From assembly GCA_020851235.1 (NCBI GenBank), contig JADZDD010000005.1, forward strand, positions 50,703-114,702: a stretch of DNA of 64,000 bases. Direction: 5' to 3'. Position 1 is the first letter of the stretch; each line of letters opens with the position of its first letter. Below are positions 1 through 9,703 of this stretch, one piece after another. The DNA comes from Burkholderiales bacterium. Lineage in GTDB: Bacteria; Pseudomonadota; Gammaproteobacteria; Burkholderiales; Casimicrobiaceae. Under the pieces are notes generated by a model. That model had not been told where the DNA came from. It saw only the letters and a list, made by a program, of their open reading frames with translations, and searched no databases. The position numbers and the translations under genes were made by a program.

Positions 1-273
1 CTCGTCGAGCGCGTGGGCGATCGCGCGCTTGCCGAAGCGACCCGCCCGCTGCGCGACGAGGACCTCGGCGTAACGCGCATCCGACAGGTATCCCGCCGCG
101 GTGAGATCGGCGAGCGTGCGCTCGATCGCCTCCTCCGCCACGCCCCGCCGCCGCAAGCGCGCCGCGAGCTCCACCCGGCTGTAATCGCGCCGGGCAAGCC
201 AGCGCACGGCGAGGCTCTTGGGCGACGGTGGCGCCGCGCCGGTGACCCGTGGCCGCGCTGGCCCGAAGCGCAC
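1..273 (-). CDS. recX: Regulatory protein RecX, C-terminus cut by window edge
   Basis: RecX binds RecA filaments and modulates recombinase activity in the cytoplasm. The 91 visible residues contain the typical arginine-rich three-helix repeats (a stretch AVRWLARRDYSRVELAARL followed by GVAEEAIERTLADLTAAGYL and then a second repeat beginning DARYAEVLVAQRAGRFGKRA). The best start is a GTG at 273, ten bases beyond the recA stop; it gives a short leader before the first repeat. The reading frame is still open at base 1, so roughly the last 50-70 residues expected for the family are outside the window. It lies directly downstream of recA on the same strand, the usual arrangement, so it is probably cotranscribed by read-through. 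The family is clear; the exact start is less sure. Confidence 0.85.
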   Translation of the reverse strand, partial: MRFGPARPRVTGAAPPSPKSLAVRWLARRDYSRVELAARLRRRGVAEEAIERTLADLTAAGYLSDARYAEVLVAQRAGRFGKRAIAHALDE

Positions 274-283
274 GACCTGCCGG

Positions 284-1333
<1,050 letters not shown>

Positions 1334-1411
1334 GATGGGTTCTCCGAGTGTAGCGCCCGGCGGCCGGGCGGCCGGGAAGGCGAGCGCGTCACTGGGCGCG
1401 ATCATGGCATA

Positions 1412-1423
1412 GAACGATCGTTC
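1412..1423 (-). promoter_or_regulatory. Palindrome in recA promoter, candidate SOS box
   Basis: The 12-base perfect palindrome GAACGATCGTTC lies about 80-90 bases upstream of the recA start. On the minus strand it sits between a TTGTGC hexamer (1425-1430) and a CATGAT hexamer, a plausible -35/-10 pair, so a bound repressor would block the promoter. Its form GAAC-N4-GTTC matches the Gram-positive type of LexA site and not the CTGT-N8-ACAG type usual in beta- and gammaproteobacteria. That it is a LexA site is inference from position and symmetry. Confidence 0.5.
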
Positions 1424-1471
1424 GGCACAAGTCGGCGGCATGGCCTAGGCCCGACGGACGATCGACGGCGT

Positions 1472-1540
1472 CCCGCCGCCCGCCGCCCGCCGCCCGCCGC
1501 CCGCCGCCCGCCGCCCGCCGCCCGCCGCCCGCCGCCCGCG
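1472..1540. repeat. Heptanucleotide tandem repeat between pncC and recA
   Basis: Nine perfect copies of CCCGCCG run from 1472 to 1534, followed by a degenerate tenth. The tract lies after the pncC stop (1596, read on the minus strand) and before the recA promoter. On the minus strand it reads as regularly spaced GGG runs (GGG-N4), which could form a G-quadruplex. Length variation by slippage is plausible, but neither property is shown by the sequence alone. The rest of the 1441-1595 gap holds nothing else recognisable. Confidence 0.9.
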
Positions 1541-1595
1541 CCCGGCGCACCGCCCCGGCGCAACGCCGGCTCCCCGCGCCGCGGCAGCGGTCGCG

Positions 1596-2084
1596 CTACG
1601 CGTCGCGTGCAGCCACGATGAGCCCAGCGAGCGCCGCGGCAACGCTCGCCCAACGGACGGCGCGCCGGTCGCCGGGGAAATGCCGGGTCGCGACCTGGGT
1701 AGGCCGGTCGCGGACGGCCCACGCGAAGCACACGGTCCCGACGGGCTTGGCTGGGCTGCCACCCCCGGGGCCTGCCACCCCGGTGATCGCGACGGCAACC
1801 GCGGCGCGACTGTGACGCAATGCGCCCTCGGCCATCGCTCGGGCCACGGGTTCCGAGACCGCGCCGAACGCCGCGAGCGTCGCGGCCGGCACGCCCAGCA
1901 TCGCTTCCTTGGCGGCGTTGGTATAGGTCACGAAGCCGCGGTCGAACCATTCGGAGCTGCCGGCGATGTCGGTGATCGTGGCCGCGACGAGGCCCCCGGT
2001 GCACGACTCCGCGGTGGCACACATGAGCCCGCGCGCCGCGAGGACGTCGCCCACCTCGCGGGCGAGGCGCTCGTGCTCGTTCAC
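1596..2084 (-). CDS. pncC: Nicotinamide-nucleotide amidase (CinA C-terminal type)
   Basis: PncC deamidates nicotinamide mononucleotide to nicotinic acid mononucleotide in the pyridine nucleotide salvage cycle. The 162-residue protein is a stand-alone CinA C-terminal domain without the N-terminal competence-damage domain. It carries the family signatures ATAESCTGGLVAA near residues 22-34, the VTYTNAAKEAMLGV segment with the conserved lysine, the ITGVAGPGGG loop, and GTVCFAWA. It lies 10 bases downstream of pgpA and upstream of recA, an arrangement common in proteobacteria. The ATG at 2084 gives a start just before the first helix of the domain. Function is assigned by family. Confidence 0.93.
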   Translation of the reverse strand: MNEHERLAREVGDVLAARGLMCATAESCTGGLVAATITDIAGSSEWFDRGFVTYTNAAKEAMLGVPAATLAAFGAVSEPVARAMAEGALRHSRAAVAVAITGVAGPGGGSPAKPVGTVCFAWAVRDRPTQVATRHFPGDRRAVRWASVAAALAGLIVAARDA

Positions 2085-2094
2085 GTCCGGGCCC

Positions 2095-2580
2095 TCACGA
2101 TCCCGCCACGCGCTGCCAGAGCGCGATCACGAGCAGCGTGTAGCCGGCGGCGATGAGATCGTCGAGCATCACGCCCACGCCGCTCTTCAGCGCGGCGTCG
2201 ACCTGACGGATCGGCGGCGGCTTCACGATGTCGAAGCAGCGAAAGAGCACGAACGCAAGCGCGAGGCGTCCCGGTGTTACGCCGGTGAAGAAGAGCACGA
2301 CGAGGAAAGCCGCGACCTCATCGATAACGATGCTGCCATGGTCAGCGGCGCCCAGCGCACGTCCGGTCACCTGCGATGCCCAGGCGCCGATGAGGAGTGT
2401 CGCAACGATGACCGCGACGAACGTCGCATCGCCCGCGTAGCGACGGATGACGAGCGCGATCGGGATGGCCACGAGGGTCCCGAAGGTGCCTGGCGCGGAC
2501 GGGGCGAGTCCGCTCCCGAAGCCGAGCGCAATGAAGTGCGCCGGGTGCTGCAGCAGGAACGCGACCGTCGGGCGCGTCAT
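2095..2580 (-). CDS. pgpA: Phosphatidylglycerophosphatase A
   Basis: PgpA removes the phosphate from phosphatidylglycerophosphate to make phosphatidylglycerol at the inner membrane. The 161-residue product has the family start PAHFIALGFGSGLAPSAPGTFGTL, several hydrophobic segments (roughly residues 35-70 and 95-120), and the conserved IVIDEVAAF motif whose Asp and Glu belong to the active site. The FDIVKPPPIRQVDAAL and GVGVMLDDLIAAGYT segments complete the family pattern. Its ATG overlaps the thiL stop by four bases (ATGA), showing translational coupling. The thiL-pgpA pair is conserved in many proteobacteria. Confidence 0.96.
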   Translation of the reverse strand: MTRPTVAFLLQHPAHFIALGFGSGLAPSAPGTFGTLVAIPIALVIRRYAGDATFVAVIVATLLIGAWASQVTGRALGAADHGSIVIDEVAAFLVVLFFTGVTPGRLALAFVLFRCFDIVKPPPIRQVDAALKSGVGVMLDDLIAAGYTLLVIALWQRVAGS

Positions 2581-3635
2581 CCGGTGGCGAAGTGATCGAA
2601 GGCGCGAGGCAGCACGCGTAGCGGTGCGCCCGTCGCGTCGTGCACGCGCAAGCCGCGCTGCGCCGTGATGGCGCCGATGCGCGTGACCGGCGTATCCGCG
2701 TCGCGAGCCGCGCGTGCCACATCGGCGCGACGTGTCGGCGCCGCGGTGAAGCACAGCTCGTAGTCGTCGCCGCCCGCCAACAGGCAGGCGAGCGCGAGCT
2801 CGTGTGACGCGTCTTCTTGCGCGGCCTCCCCGCCGGCAAACGCCGCGTCGATCAGTCGTGCGAGAGCGCGACTGCGCGGGATGGCCGTCACGTCGAGCGC
2901 CGCCCCCACGCCGGAAGCATCGAGGATGTGACCAAGGTCGCCGGTGAGGCCGTCGGAGACGTCGAGCGCGGCCGAGGCGATGCCGCGCAGCGCCATGCCC
3001 AACGCCACCCGCGGCTCCGGCCGCTCGAGGCGCGTACGCAGCGCCGCGAACTCCGCCGCCGGCAGGGTGACGCGACCTTCGATTGCGGCGAGCGCGAGCA
3101 TCGCATCGCCGAGCGACCCCGAGACGTAGACGTCGTCATCCACGTGAGCGCCCGCCCGGGTGATCGCCGTTCCCGTCGGCAATTCGCCGACGATCGTCAC
3201 GCACAGATTGCGCGGTCCGCGCGTCGTATCGCCGCCGACGAGCGTCACCTCGTAGCGATCGGCCAGCGCGAAAAGGCCCCGGGTGAAGGCCGCGAGCCAC
3301 GCCTCGTCGGCGCTGGGCAGTGCCCCGGCGAGGAGCGCCCAACGCGGGCGAGCGCCCATGGCGGCCATGTCGGACAGGTTCACGGCGAGCGCCTTGTGAC
3401 CGAGGAGCTCGGGGTCGGTGTCCGGCAGGAAGTGCCGCCCTTCGACGAGCATGTCCACCGCCAGCACGACCTCGCAGCCGGCCGCCGGTGCGACGACGGC
3501 GGCGTCGTCGCCGATGCCCAGGCGCACCGCCGCGTCGTGGATCGGGCGCCGGAAGTGGCGCTCGATGAGCGCGAATTCACCGCGCTTGCGCGCGAGCTTC
3601 GGATCGACCGGCGCCGGTGCGTCAGCGCGCTGCAT
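2577..3635 (-). CDS. thiL: Thiamine-monophosphate kinase
   Basis: ThiL phosphorylates thiamine monophosphate to the cofactor thiamine diphosphate. The 352 residues include GEFALIERHF near the start, the nucleotide/Mg site GIGDDAAVV at about 40-48, the LVEGRHF motif, ALAVNLSDMAAMGARP, the VGGDTTRG loop, ALDVSDGLTGDLGHI, and the C-terminal AGGDDYELCFTA, all typical of the PurM-like fold. It is longer than the E. coli protein (about 325) because of a short N-terminal extension and an Ala-rich insert near residue 270. It overlaps the upstream binding-protein gene by 14 bases and pgpA by four, so all three should be translated from one message. Confidence 0.96.
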   Translation of the reverse strand: MQRADAPAPVDPKLARKRGEFALIERHFRRPIHDAAVRLGIGDDAAVVAPAAGCEVVLAVDMLVEGRHFLPDTDPELLGHKALAVNLSDMAAMGARPRWALLAGALPSADEAWLAAFTRGLFALADRYEVTLVGGDTTRGPRNLCVTIVGELPTGTAITRAGAHVDDDVYVSGSLGDAMLALAAIEGRVTLPAAEFAALRTRLERPEPRVALGMALRGIASAALDVSDGLTGDLGHILDASGVGAALDVTAIPRSRALARLIDAAFAGGEAAQEDASHELALACLLAGGDDYELCFTAAPTRRADVARAARDADTPVTRIGAITAQRGLRVHDATGAPLRVLPRAFDHFATG

Positions 3636-4716
3636 CGCCGATCTCCCGCTGCCAGCGCCCGAGCAATCGCTTGCGCTCGTCGGGCTGGCCGAACTTCATG
3701 GGATCGACGTCGAGCATCGGCGCCGTGGCGAAGCGGGCGGCCTCGGGGCGGACCGTCGCGCTCGCATTGGCGGGAAGGATGAGGTTCTTCGTCTGGTTGG
3801 CGAGCTCCTGCGCGGCGCGCGTGAGCGCCCAGTCGTAGAACGTCCGCGCCTCGGTCGGGTGCGGTGCGCCGGCAACGATCGCCATGCCGCCCAAAGCGGC
3901 ACCCGTACCCTCGCACGGAATCGTGATGTCGACGGGGAAGCCGGCGAGCTGCTGCGTCACGAACTCGTGCACGAACGACACGCCCACCCCAACCTCGCCG
4001 CGCGCCACCGAGGGCCCTTGCGCGGTCCCCGACTGCGTGTAGCGCACGACGTTGGGCGCGAGCTTCGCAAGGTACGCAAAGGCACCGTCCTCGCCGTAGA
4101 GTGTCACGAGCGTGGCGAGGATCGTGTAGCCCGTCCCGCTCGTCACCGGATTGGACATCTCGATCTCCTTGCGATACGCGGCCCCCGTCAGATCGGACCA
4201 GCACCGCGGTGCCGTGAGCTTGCGGCGAGCGAGCACTTCGCGATTGGTGCCGAAGCCGATGATGATCTTGTAGATCGCCGCGACCTTGAAGCCGCTGCGC
4301 TCGGTGATCGATTGCGCCCAGGGTGCGAGCTCACCGAGCTTCGGCGAGCGGTACTCGGTGAGCAGGCCCTCGCCGGCGGCTTGCAGCAACGGATCGATCG
4401 TGCCGCCGTACCAGACGTCGGCGCGCGGCTTGTCGCGCTCGGCGCGCAGCTGCGCGTAGTACTCGCCCGTGGCCTTGCGCACGATCGAGGTCCGGATCCC
4501 CGTCTCGCGCTCGAAGGTCTTGCCGGCAAGCTCGCAGGCGTCGGCGTCGTGGCTGCAGTAGACGACGACGGAGCGAGCCTGCGCGAATGTCGACTGCGGC
4601 ACCCCTGCGAGGAGGGCAACGACACCCAGAGCAAGCCCCAACCGCGCCGACCACGGACGGCGAAGGCACGGCGGTGCCGCGGTGGCGCGGCGGGCGATCG
4701 ACCAAGGCAAGCGCAT
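3622..4716 (-). CDS. ABC transporter substrate-binding protein, iron(III) type, orphan
   Basis: A periplasmic binding protein of the iron/2-aminoethylphosphonate (FbpA/PotD-like) family. A basic N-terminus and hydrophobic stretch LGLALGVVALLAGV ending in TFAQA give a Sec signal peptide of about 47 residues. The mature part starts VVVYCSHD and contains the hinge and lobe motifs YYAQLRAERDKPRADVWYGGT, FKVAAIYKIIIGFGTN, and the TSGTGYTILATLV segment. Start: an ATG at 4716 directly follows a GTG at 4719; the ATG is preferred. No permease or ATPase gene lies near, so its partners must be elsewhere. It is wedged between nusB and thiL, 10 bases after nusB and overlapping thiL by 14 bases, an unusual place for a transporter gene. 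The ligand cannot be told from sequence alone. Confidence 0.85.
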   Translation of the reverse strand: MRLPWSIARRATAAPPCLRRPWSARLGLALGVVALLAGVPQSTFAQARSVVVYCSHDADACELAGKTFERETGIRTSIVRKATGEYYAQLRAERDKPRADVWYGGTIDPLLQAAGEGLLTEYRSPKLGELAPWAQSITERSGFKVAAIYKIIIGFGTNREVLARRKLTAPRCWSDLTGAAYRKEIEMSNPVTSGTGYTILATLVTLYGEDGAFAYLAKLAPNVVRYTQSGTAQGPSVARGEVGVGVSFVHEFVTQQLAGFPVDITIPCEGTGAALGGMAIVAGAPHPTEARTFYDWALTRAAQELANQTKNLILPANASATVRPEAARFATAPMLDVDPMKFGQPDERKRLLGRWQREIGDAAR

Positions 4717-4726
4717 CACGAATCCT

Positions 4727-5182
4727 TCACCGCGCGAGTGCGGCGACCTCGGCCGTCCGCGCTTCCTGCGCGACCTTGTCGAGCACGCCGTTGACGAAGC
4801 GATGCCCGTCGGTCGCGCCGAACGTCTTGGCGAGTTCGATCGCCTCGTCGATCACCGCCTTGTACGGAATATCGGGGCGGTTCACGAGCTCCCAGGTCCC
4901 GATGATGAGGATCGCTCGCTCGATCGGCGACAGGTCGGTGGCCTTGCGCGTGAGATGCGGCGCGACGCGAGCCAGGAGCGCCGCATCCTCGGCGATGACA
5001 CCTCGCCACAGCGCCTCGAAGTACTCCCGGTCGGCCTGCGCATAGCCCGACCCGGCGGCAAGATCCCCGTGCACGGCGCTTGCCGCATTGCCGGCCACCT
5101 GTCGCTCGTAGAGCCCTTGCAGCACGAGCTCGCGTGCCGCCCGGCGTGGGCTCACCGCCGCGTCGCGGCTAGTCGTCGCCAT
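4727..5182 (-). CDS. nusB: Transcription antitermination protein NusB
   Basis: NusB, with NusE/S10, joins the antitermination complex on rRNA leaders. The 151-residue protein shows the family pattern SPRRAARELVLQGLYERQ at the start, then LSPIERAILIIGTWELVNRPDIPYKAVIDEAIELAKTFG split over the central helices and HRFVNGVLDKVAQ at the end. The ATG at 5182 lies inside the ribH coding sequence, giving a 14-base overlap. Position directly after ribH is the conserved rib-nusB arrangement. Confidence 0.96.
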   Translation of the reverse strand: MATTSRDAAVSPRRAARELVLQGLYERQVAGNAASAVHGDLAAGSGYAQADREYFEALWRGVIAEDAALLARVAPHLTRKATDLSPIERAILIIGTWELVNRPDIPYKAVIDEAIELAKTFGATDGHRFVNGVLDKVAQEARTAEVAALAR

Positions 5183-5636
5183 CGATCGCCCGCAGGAGGT
5201 TCGCCATCTCGAGCGCCGCCTGCGTCGCTTCGAAACCCTTCTGATCCATGCGCGCGGTCGCCTGCGCGTCGGTGTCGCAGGTGAGGATCCCGTTGCCCAC
5301 CGGGATGCCAAATTCGAGCGCGACGCTCGACACCCCTGCCGCCGACTCGTTGCTCACGATCTCGAAATGGTACGTGTCGCCGCGAATCACCGCGCCCAAC
5401 GCCACCAGCGCATCGTAGTCTCCGGTCTGGGCAAGCCGCTGCAAGGCGAGCGGCGTCTCGAGCGCGCCGGGAACGCTCACCAGCGTGACGTCGTCGTCGG
5501 CCACGCGCGCCTCGCGCAACGCGCGCAACGCGCCGGCGAGGAGGCCGGCGCCGATCTCGGCATTGAAGCGCGACTGCACGATGCCCACGCGCAGGCCATC
5601 GCCGGAGACGTCGGGATCGATGCGCTTCACGTTCAT
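5169..5636 (-). CDS. ribH: 6,7-dimethyl-8-ribityllumazine synthase
   Basis: Lumazine synthase condenses 5-amino-6-ribitylamino-uracil with dihydroxybutanone phosphate, the penultimate step of riboflavin synthesis, and usually assembles into large shells. The 155 residues contain the N-terminal VGIVQSRFNAEIG, SVPGALETPLALQRL, the highly conserved VALGAVIRGDTYHFEIVSNE segment, and GILTCDTDAQA. The ATG at 5636 follows ribBX with 10 bases between. It precedes and overlaps nusB. Confidence 0.97.
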   Translation of the reverse strand: MNVKRIDPDVSGDGLRVGIVQSRFNAEIGAGLLAGALRALREARVADDDVTLVSVPGALETPLALQRLAQTGDYDALVALGAVIRGDTYHFEIVSNESAAGVSSVALEFGIPVGNGILTCDTDAQATARMDQKGFEATQAALEMANLLRAIDGDD

Positions 5637-5646
5637 CGCGAGCGCC

Positions 5647-6753
5647 TCACGACCCGGTCTTGGCCGCGATCTCGCTCTCGTAGCCCGTGACCTCGAGGCC
5701 GAAGCCCGCCATGCTCGGCATCTTGCGCGGCCGCGCGAGCAGGCGCATGCGGCCGACGTTGAGATCGCGCAGGATCTGCGCGCCGATGCCGTAGTTGCGC
5801 AGGTCGACCTTCGACGGCGGAGGTGGCGCTTCGGAGATCGCGCGTTCACGCAGTTCCGCGGCGCTCTCCGGGCGATGCAGGAGCACCATCACCCCGCGCC
5901 CTGCTGCGGCGATCGCGGCCAGCGCGCCGGGAACGGTCCACGAGTGCGCCGCGCGTTCGGCGTCGAGCAGGTCCATCACCGACAGCGGCTCGTGCACGCG
6001 CACGAGCGTTTCCACGTCCGGTGCAATCGGCCCGCGCACGAGGGCCAGGTGCGTGGCGTCGCTCAGCTTGTCGCGGTACACCACGAGGCGAAACGCGCCG
6101 TGCGGCGTGTTGAGCGGCCGCTCGGCGATGCGCTCGACGAGGCGCTCGGTGCGGCTGCGGTAGTGGATGAGGTCGGCGATCGTGCCGATGAGCAGGTCGT
6201 GCTCCTGCGCGAAGCGCTCGAGATCCGGCAGCCGCGCCATCGCCCCGTCCTCGCGCATGACCTCGCAGATCACCGCGGCCGGCGTGAGCCCGGCGAGCCG
6301 CGCGAGATCGCAACCGGCCTCGGTGTGTCCCGCCCGCACGAGCACGCCGCCGGGCTGCGCCATGACCGGAAAGACGTGCCCCGGCGTGACGATGTCCTCC
6401 GGCTTCGCGTCCGGCGCCACCGCGGCGTGCACCGTCATGGCGCGGTCCGCAGCGGAGATCCCCGTGCTCACGCCGTGCGCCGCCTCGATCGAGACGGTGA
6501 ACGCCGTGCCGTGGCCCGACCGATTGACCGCCGCCATCGGCGTCAGGCCCAGGTGGCGGCAACGGTCTTCCTCGAGCGTCAGGCACACGAGTCCGCGCGC
6601 GTGCCGCGCCATGAAATTGATCGCCTCGGGAGTGACGAGATCGGCGGCGATCACCACGTCGCCCTCGTTCTCGCGATCCTCCTCGTCGACGAGGACCGCC
6701 ATGCGTCCGGCCTTGAGCGCGGCGACGATCTCGGGGATGGTGGCAAGCGCCAT
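5647..6753 (-). CDS. ribB: Dihydroxybutanone phosphate synthase with degenerate RibA-like C-terminus (RibBX type)
   Basis: The N-terminal domain (about residues 1-200) makes 3,4-dihydroxy-2-butanone 4-phosphate from ribulose 5-phosphate. It has the acidic loop DEEDRENEGD (23-32), TPEAINFMARHARG, and RAGHTEAGCDLARL (140-153), all needed for catalysis. The C-terminal half (about 205-368) aligns in layout with GTP cyclohydrolase II, but where active enzymes carry the zinc-binding cysteine cluster after RVHSE, this one reads RVHEPLSVMDLLDAE with no cysteine. It therefore resembles the RibBX proteins, in which the second domain lacks cyclohydrolase activity. A separate ribA should exist elsewhere. 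The gene heads the ribH-nusB operon; a TAGAAT -10 element lies about 40 bases upstream. No FMN riboswitch is visible in the short leader. Confidence 0.92.
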   Translation of the reverse strand: MALATIPEIVAALKAGRMAVLVDEEDRENEGDVVIAADLVTPEAINFMARHARGLVCLTLEEDRCRHLGLTPMAAVNRSGHGTAFTVSIEAAHGVSTGISAADRAMTVHAAVAPDAKPEDIVTPGHVFPVMAQPGGVLVRAGHTEAGCDLARLAGLTPAAVICEVMREDGAMARLPDLERFAQEHDLLIGTIADLIHYRSRTERLVERIAERPLNTPHGAFRLVVYRDKLSDATHLALVRGPIAPDVETLVRVHEPLSVMDLLDAERAAHSWTVPGALAAIAAAGRGVMVLLHRPESAAELRERAISEAPPPPSKVDLRNYGIGAQILRDLNVGRMRLLARPRKMPSMAGFGLEVTGYESEIAAKTGS

Positions 6754-6789
6754 GACGGGTGGGCTCCGAAGGTCGATGAACGAGGCTCG

Positions 6790-6795
6790 ATTCTA
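6790..6795 (-). promoter_or_regulatory. Candidate -10 element for the ribBX-ribH-nusB operon
   Basis: On the minus strand the sequence TAGAAT followed by CG lies 37 bases upstream of the ribBX start in an 89-base gap. The same TAGAATCG form occurs upstream of both dctP genes. No convincing -35 hexamer was found, so the call rests on the -10 match and position. Confidence 0.4.
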
Positions 6796-6842
6796 CCGCA
6801 CGCACCCTTGGTCGCCCGGGACCGACGCCGGTCTGCGCGGGC

Positions 6843-7553
6843 TCAGGCGACGATGTCGAGCACGAGCGGCGTGAGGCCCTCGATGCGACCTTCGAGGCGA
6901 TCACCGGCCTGCACGGCGGCCACGCCGGCCGGCGTCCCGGTGAAGACGAGATCGCCCGGCAAGAGTTCGTAGTAGCGGGTGAGGAAGGCGAGCGTGTGCG
7001 CGACATCCCAGACCATGTCGGACAGGTCACCGCGCTGCCGCGACACGCCGTTCACCTCGAGCGTGATCGCACCCTTGTGGAGGATCCCCGTCTCGCCGAC
7101 GCGATGGATCGGTGCGATCGGCGCCGCCTGCGCAAACGACTTGCCGATGTCCCAGGGCCGCTTCTTCTCGCGCATGTCGTTTTGCAGATCGCGGCGCGTG
7201 AGATCGAGGCCGACCGCGTAGCCGAAGATGCAATCGTTCGCACGTTCCGGCGTCAGATCGGCTGCGCTGCGCCCGATCGCGACGACGAGTTCGAGTTCGT
7301 GGTGCAGATTCGCCGTCGCCTTCGGGTAGCGAACGCGTCCGACGTCGGGTGGCACCACCGGCACGATCGTGTCGGCGGCCTTCGTGAAGAAGAACGGCGG
7401 CTCCCGGGCGGCGTCGCCACCCATCTCCTTCGCGTGCTCGGCGTAGTTGCGGCCGACACAGAAAATGTGGCGCACCGGAAAGCGCTCGGCCGTGCCGGCG
7501 ATGGGGACGCTCGGCGGATCCCACAGGGGAATGGCGTACGTGGTGGCAGGCAT
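6843..7553 (-). CDS. Fumarylacetoacetate hydrolase-family protein
   Basis: A 236-residue FAH-superfamily enzyme, the size of the single-domain members that act as acylpyruvases, oxaloacetate decarboxylases or ring-fission product hydrolases. It has the family pattern IFCVGRNYAEHAKEMG (30-45), PPFFFTKAADTIVP, the metal-binding region HHELELVVAIG with its Glu residues, GYAVGLDLTRRDLQ, the K in WDIGKSFAQAAP, and the C-terminal LLPGDLVFTGTPAGVAAVQAGD. It follows the glutaryl-CoA dehydrogenase gene with 47 bases between, so the two are likely cotranscribed. Which substrate it uses cannot be told; acylpyruvate or oxaloacetate activity is the family default. Confidence 0.88.
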   Translation of the reverse strand: MPATTYAIPLWDPPSVPIAGTAERFPVRHIFCVGRNYAEHAKEMGGDAAREPPFFFTKAADTIVPVVPPDVGRVRYPKATANLHHELELVVAIGRSAADLTPERANDCIFGYAVGLDLTRRDLQNDMREKKRPWDIGKSFAQAAPIAPIHRVGETGILHKGAITLEVNGVSRQRGDLSDMVWDVAHTLAFLTRYYELLPGDLVFTGTPAGVAAVQAGDRLEGRIEGLTPLVLDIVA

Positions 7554-7600
7554 GGGCTTACGTCTCCTTGCGATGGTCGAGGGTCACGCTGCACGACGCA

Positions 7601-8794
<1,194 letters not shown>

Positions 8795-8926
8795 GGCAGA
8801 CTCCGACAGGCGCGACACGAGAAGCATTATGCCCGCCGCCCGCGGGGCCACCCGGTCGTGCGCCACGGGCCACATCGGCCGTCCGGTCGATGGCCGCCCA
8901 CCCTGGCGACGGCCTAGCGTCGGGCC

Positions 8927-9526
8927 ATGCGTCCCGATGCCATCCCGATCCCGCCCGGCACGCCCGGCACGCCCGCGCGCTTGCGCCCGGGTGCCCGCTG
9001 CGCGCCGCGTGGGTTCACGTTCCTCGAACTCGTCGTTGCGCTCGTCCTCGGAGGAGTCCTCCTGGGTCTTGCGCTTCCCGGCTATCACACGGTGATCGCC
9101 GATCTCGAATTGCGCGACCGTGTGGCGGCGTTGACCCACGCGCTCGCCTTCGCCCGCAGCGAAGCGCTCAAGCGCGGCCGCCGCGTGGACCTGTGCCCGT
9201 CAGGGGACGGCGTCCGCTGCGCCGACGACGGCCGCTGGGAGCGCGGCTGGATTACCTTTGCCGACAGCGACGGCGATGGCGACCGCGGTGACGCCGAAAC
9301 GGTGCTCAAGGTCGAGCCTGCCGCCCCGCCCGCCGTCAGCGTGCGGGGCAACCGACCGGTCCACGACTACGTGTCGTACACGGGGTTCGGGCAGACGCGG
9401 ATGGTCAACGGCGCACTCCAGATGGGCACGTTCACCGTTTGCCGGTCCGGCCGCAAGGCGGTCGAGGTCGTCCTTGCAAGCGGCGGCCGCGTGCGCGTCG
9501 CGCGAACCGCAGTCGGCTGCCCCTGA
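8927..9526 (+). CDS. fimT: GspH/FimT-type minor pseudopilin (first copy)
   Basis: A minor pilin of the type IV pilus priming complex, inserted in the inner membrane and then the pilus. After an unusually long, Pro-rich leader of 29 residues comes the prepilin peptidase site [21 protein letters not shown] with Glu at +5 and the hydrophobic helix. The GspH-like globular part includes [20 protein letters not shown] and [15 protein letters not shown], and a terminal disulfide pair is possible (Cys near FTVCRSG and the last VGCP). It is one of two FimT paralogues in this cluster. The 177-base gap to pilE suggests pilE has its own promoter. Role is by family. Confidence 0.9.
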   Translation: MRPDAIPIPPGTPGTPARLRPGARCAPRGFTFLELVVALVLGGVLLGLALPGYHTVIADLELRDRVAALTHALAFARSEALKRGRRVDLCPSGDGVRCADDGRWERGWITFADSDGDGDRGDAETVLKVEPAAPPAVSVRGNRPVHDYVSYTGFGQTRMVNGALQMGTFTVCRSGRKAVEVVLASGGRVRVARTAVGCP

Positions 9527-9645
9527 CGGGCCACGCCGCGTGCGGCGGGTCCCGGGTGGGGCCCTTTGCGGCCGCGCCACGGGTCGCGGTCGGACCCGAC
9601 GGCCGCCCCGCCGTCCGTTCCCCGCGGCAAGCCACTGGTCAGCGC

Positions 9646-9677
9646 TTGACACAACGTCGCCCTGGGGCGACTACTAT
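9646..9677 (+). promoter_or_regulatory. Candidate promoter for the pilE-pilY1 operon
   Basis: A perfect -35 hexamer TTGACA (9646-9651) is followed by a run GACTACTAT (9669-9677). With the canonical 17-base gap the -10 would be GACTAC, a poor match; the better TACTAT lies 20 bases away. The start codon of pilE is 27 bases downstream with a strong AGGGAG ribosome site. No sigma-54 -24/-12 pair was found here. Confidence 0.4.
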
Positions 9678-9703
9678 TCGCATCGACCCAAGGGAGTCCC
9701 CGT

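Noticed and set aside
6754..6842. FMN riboswitch upstream of ribBX
   Set aside because: The gap is only 89 bases and lacks the conserved RFN-element stems; the same is true before ribD, which follows nrdR by seven bases.
9526..9703. Sigma-54 promoter upstream of pilE
   Set aside because: No GG-N10-GC (-24/-12) pair of acceptable quality was found; a TTGACA -35 is present instead.
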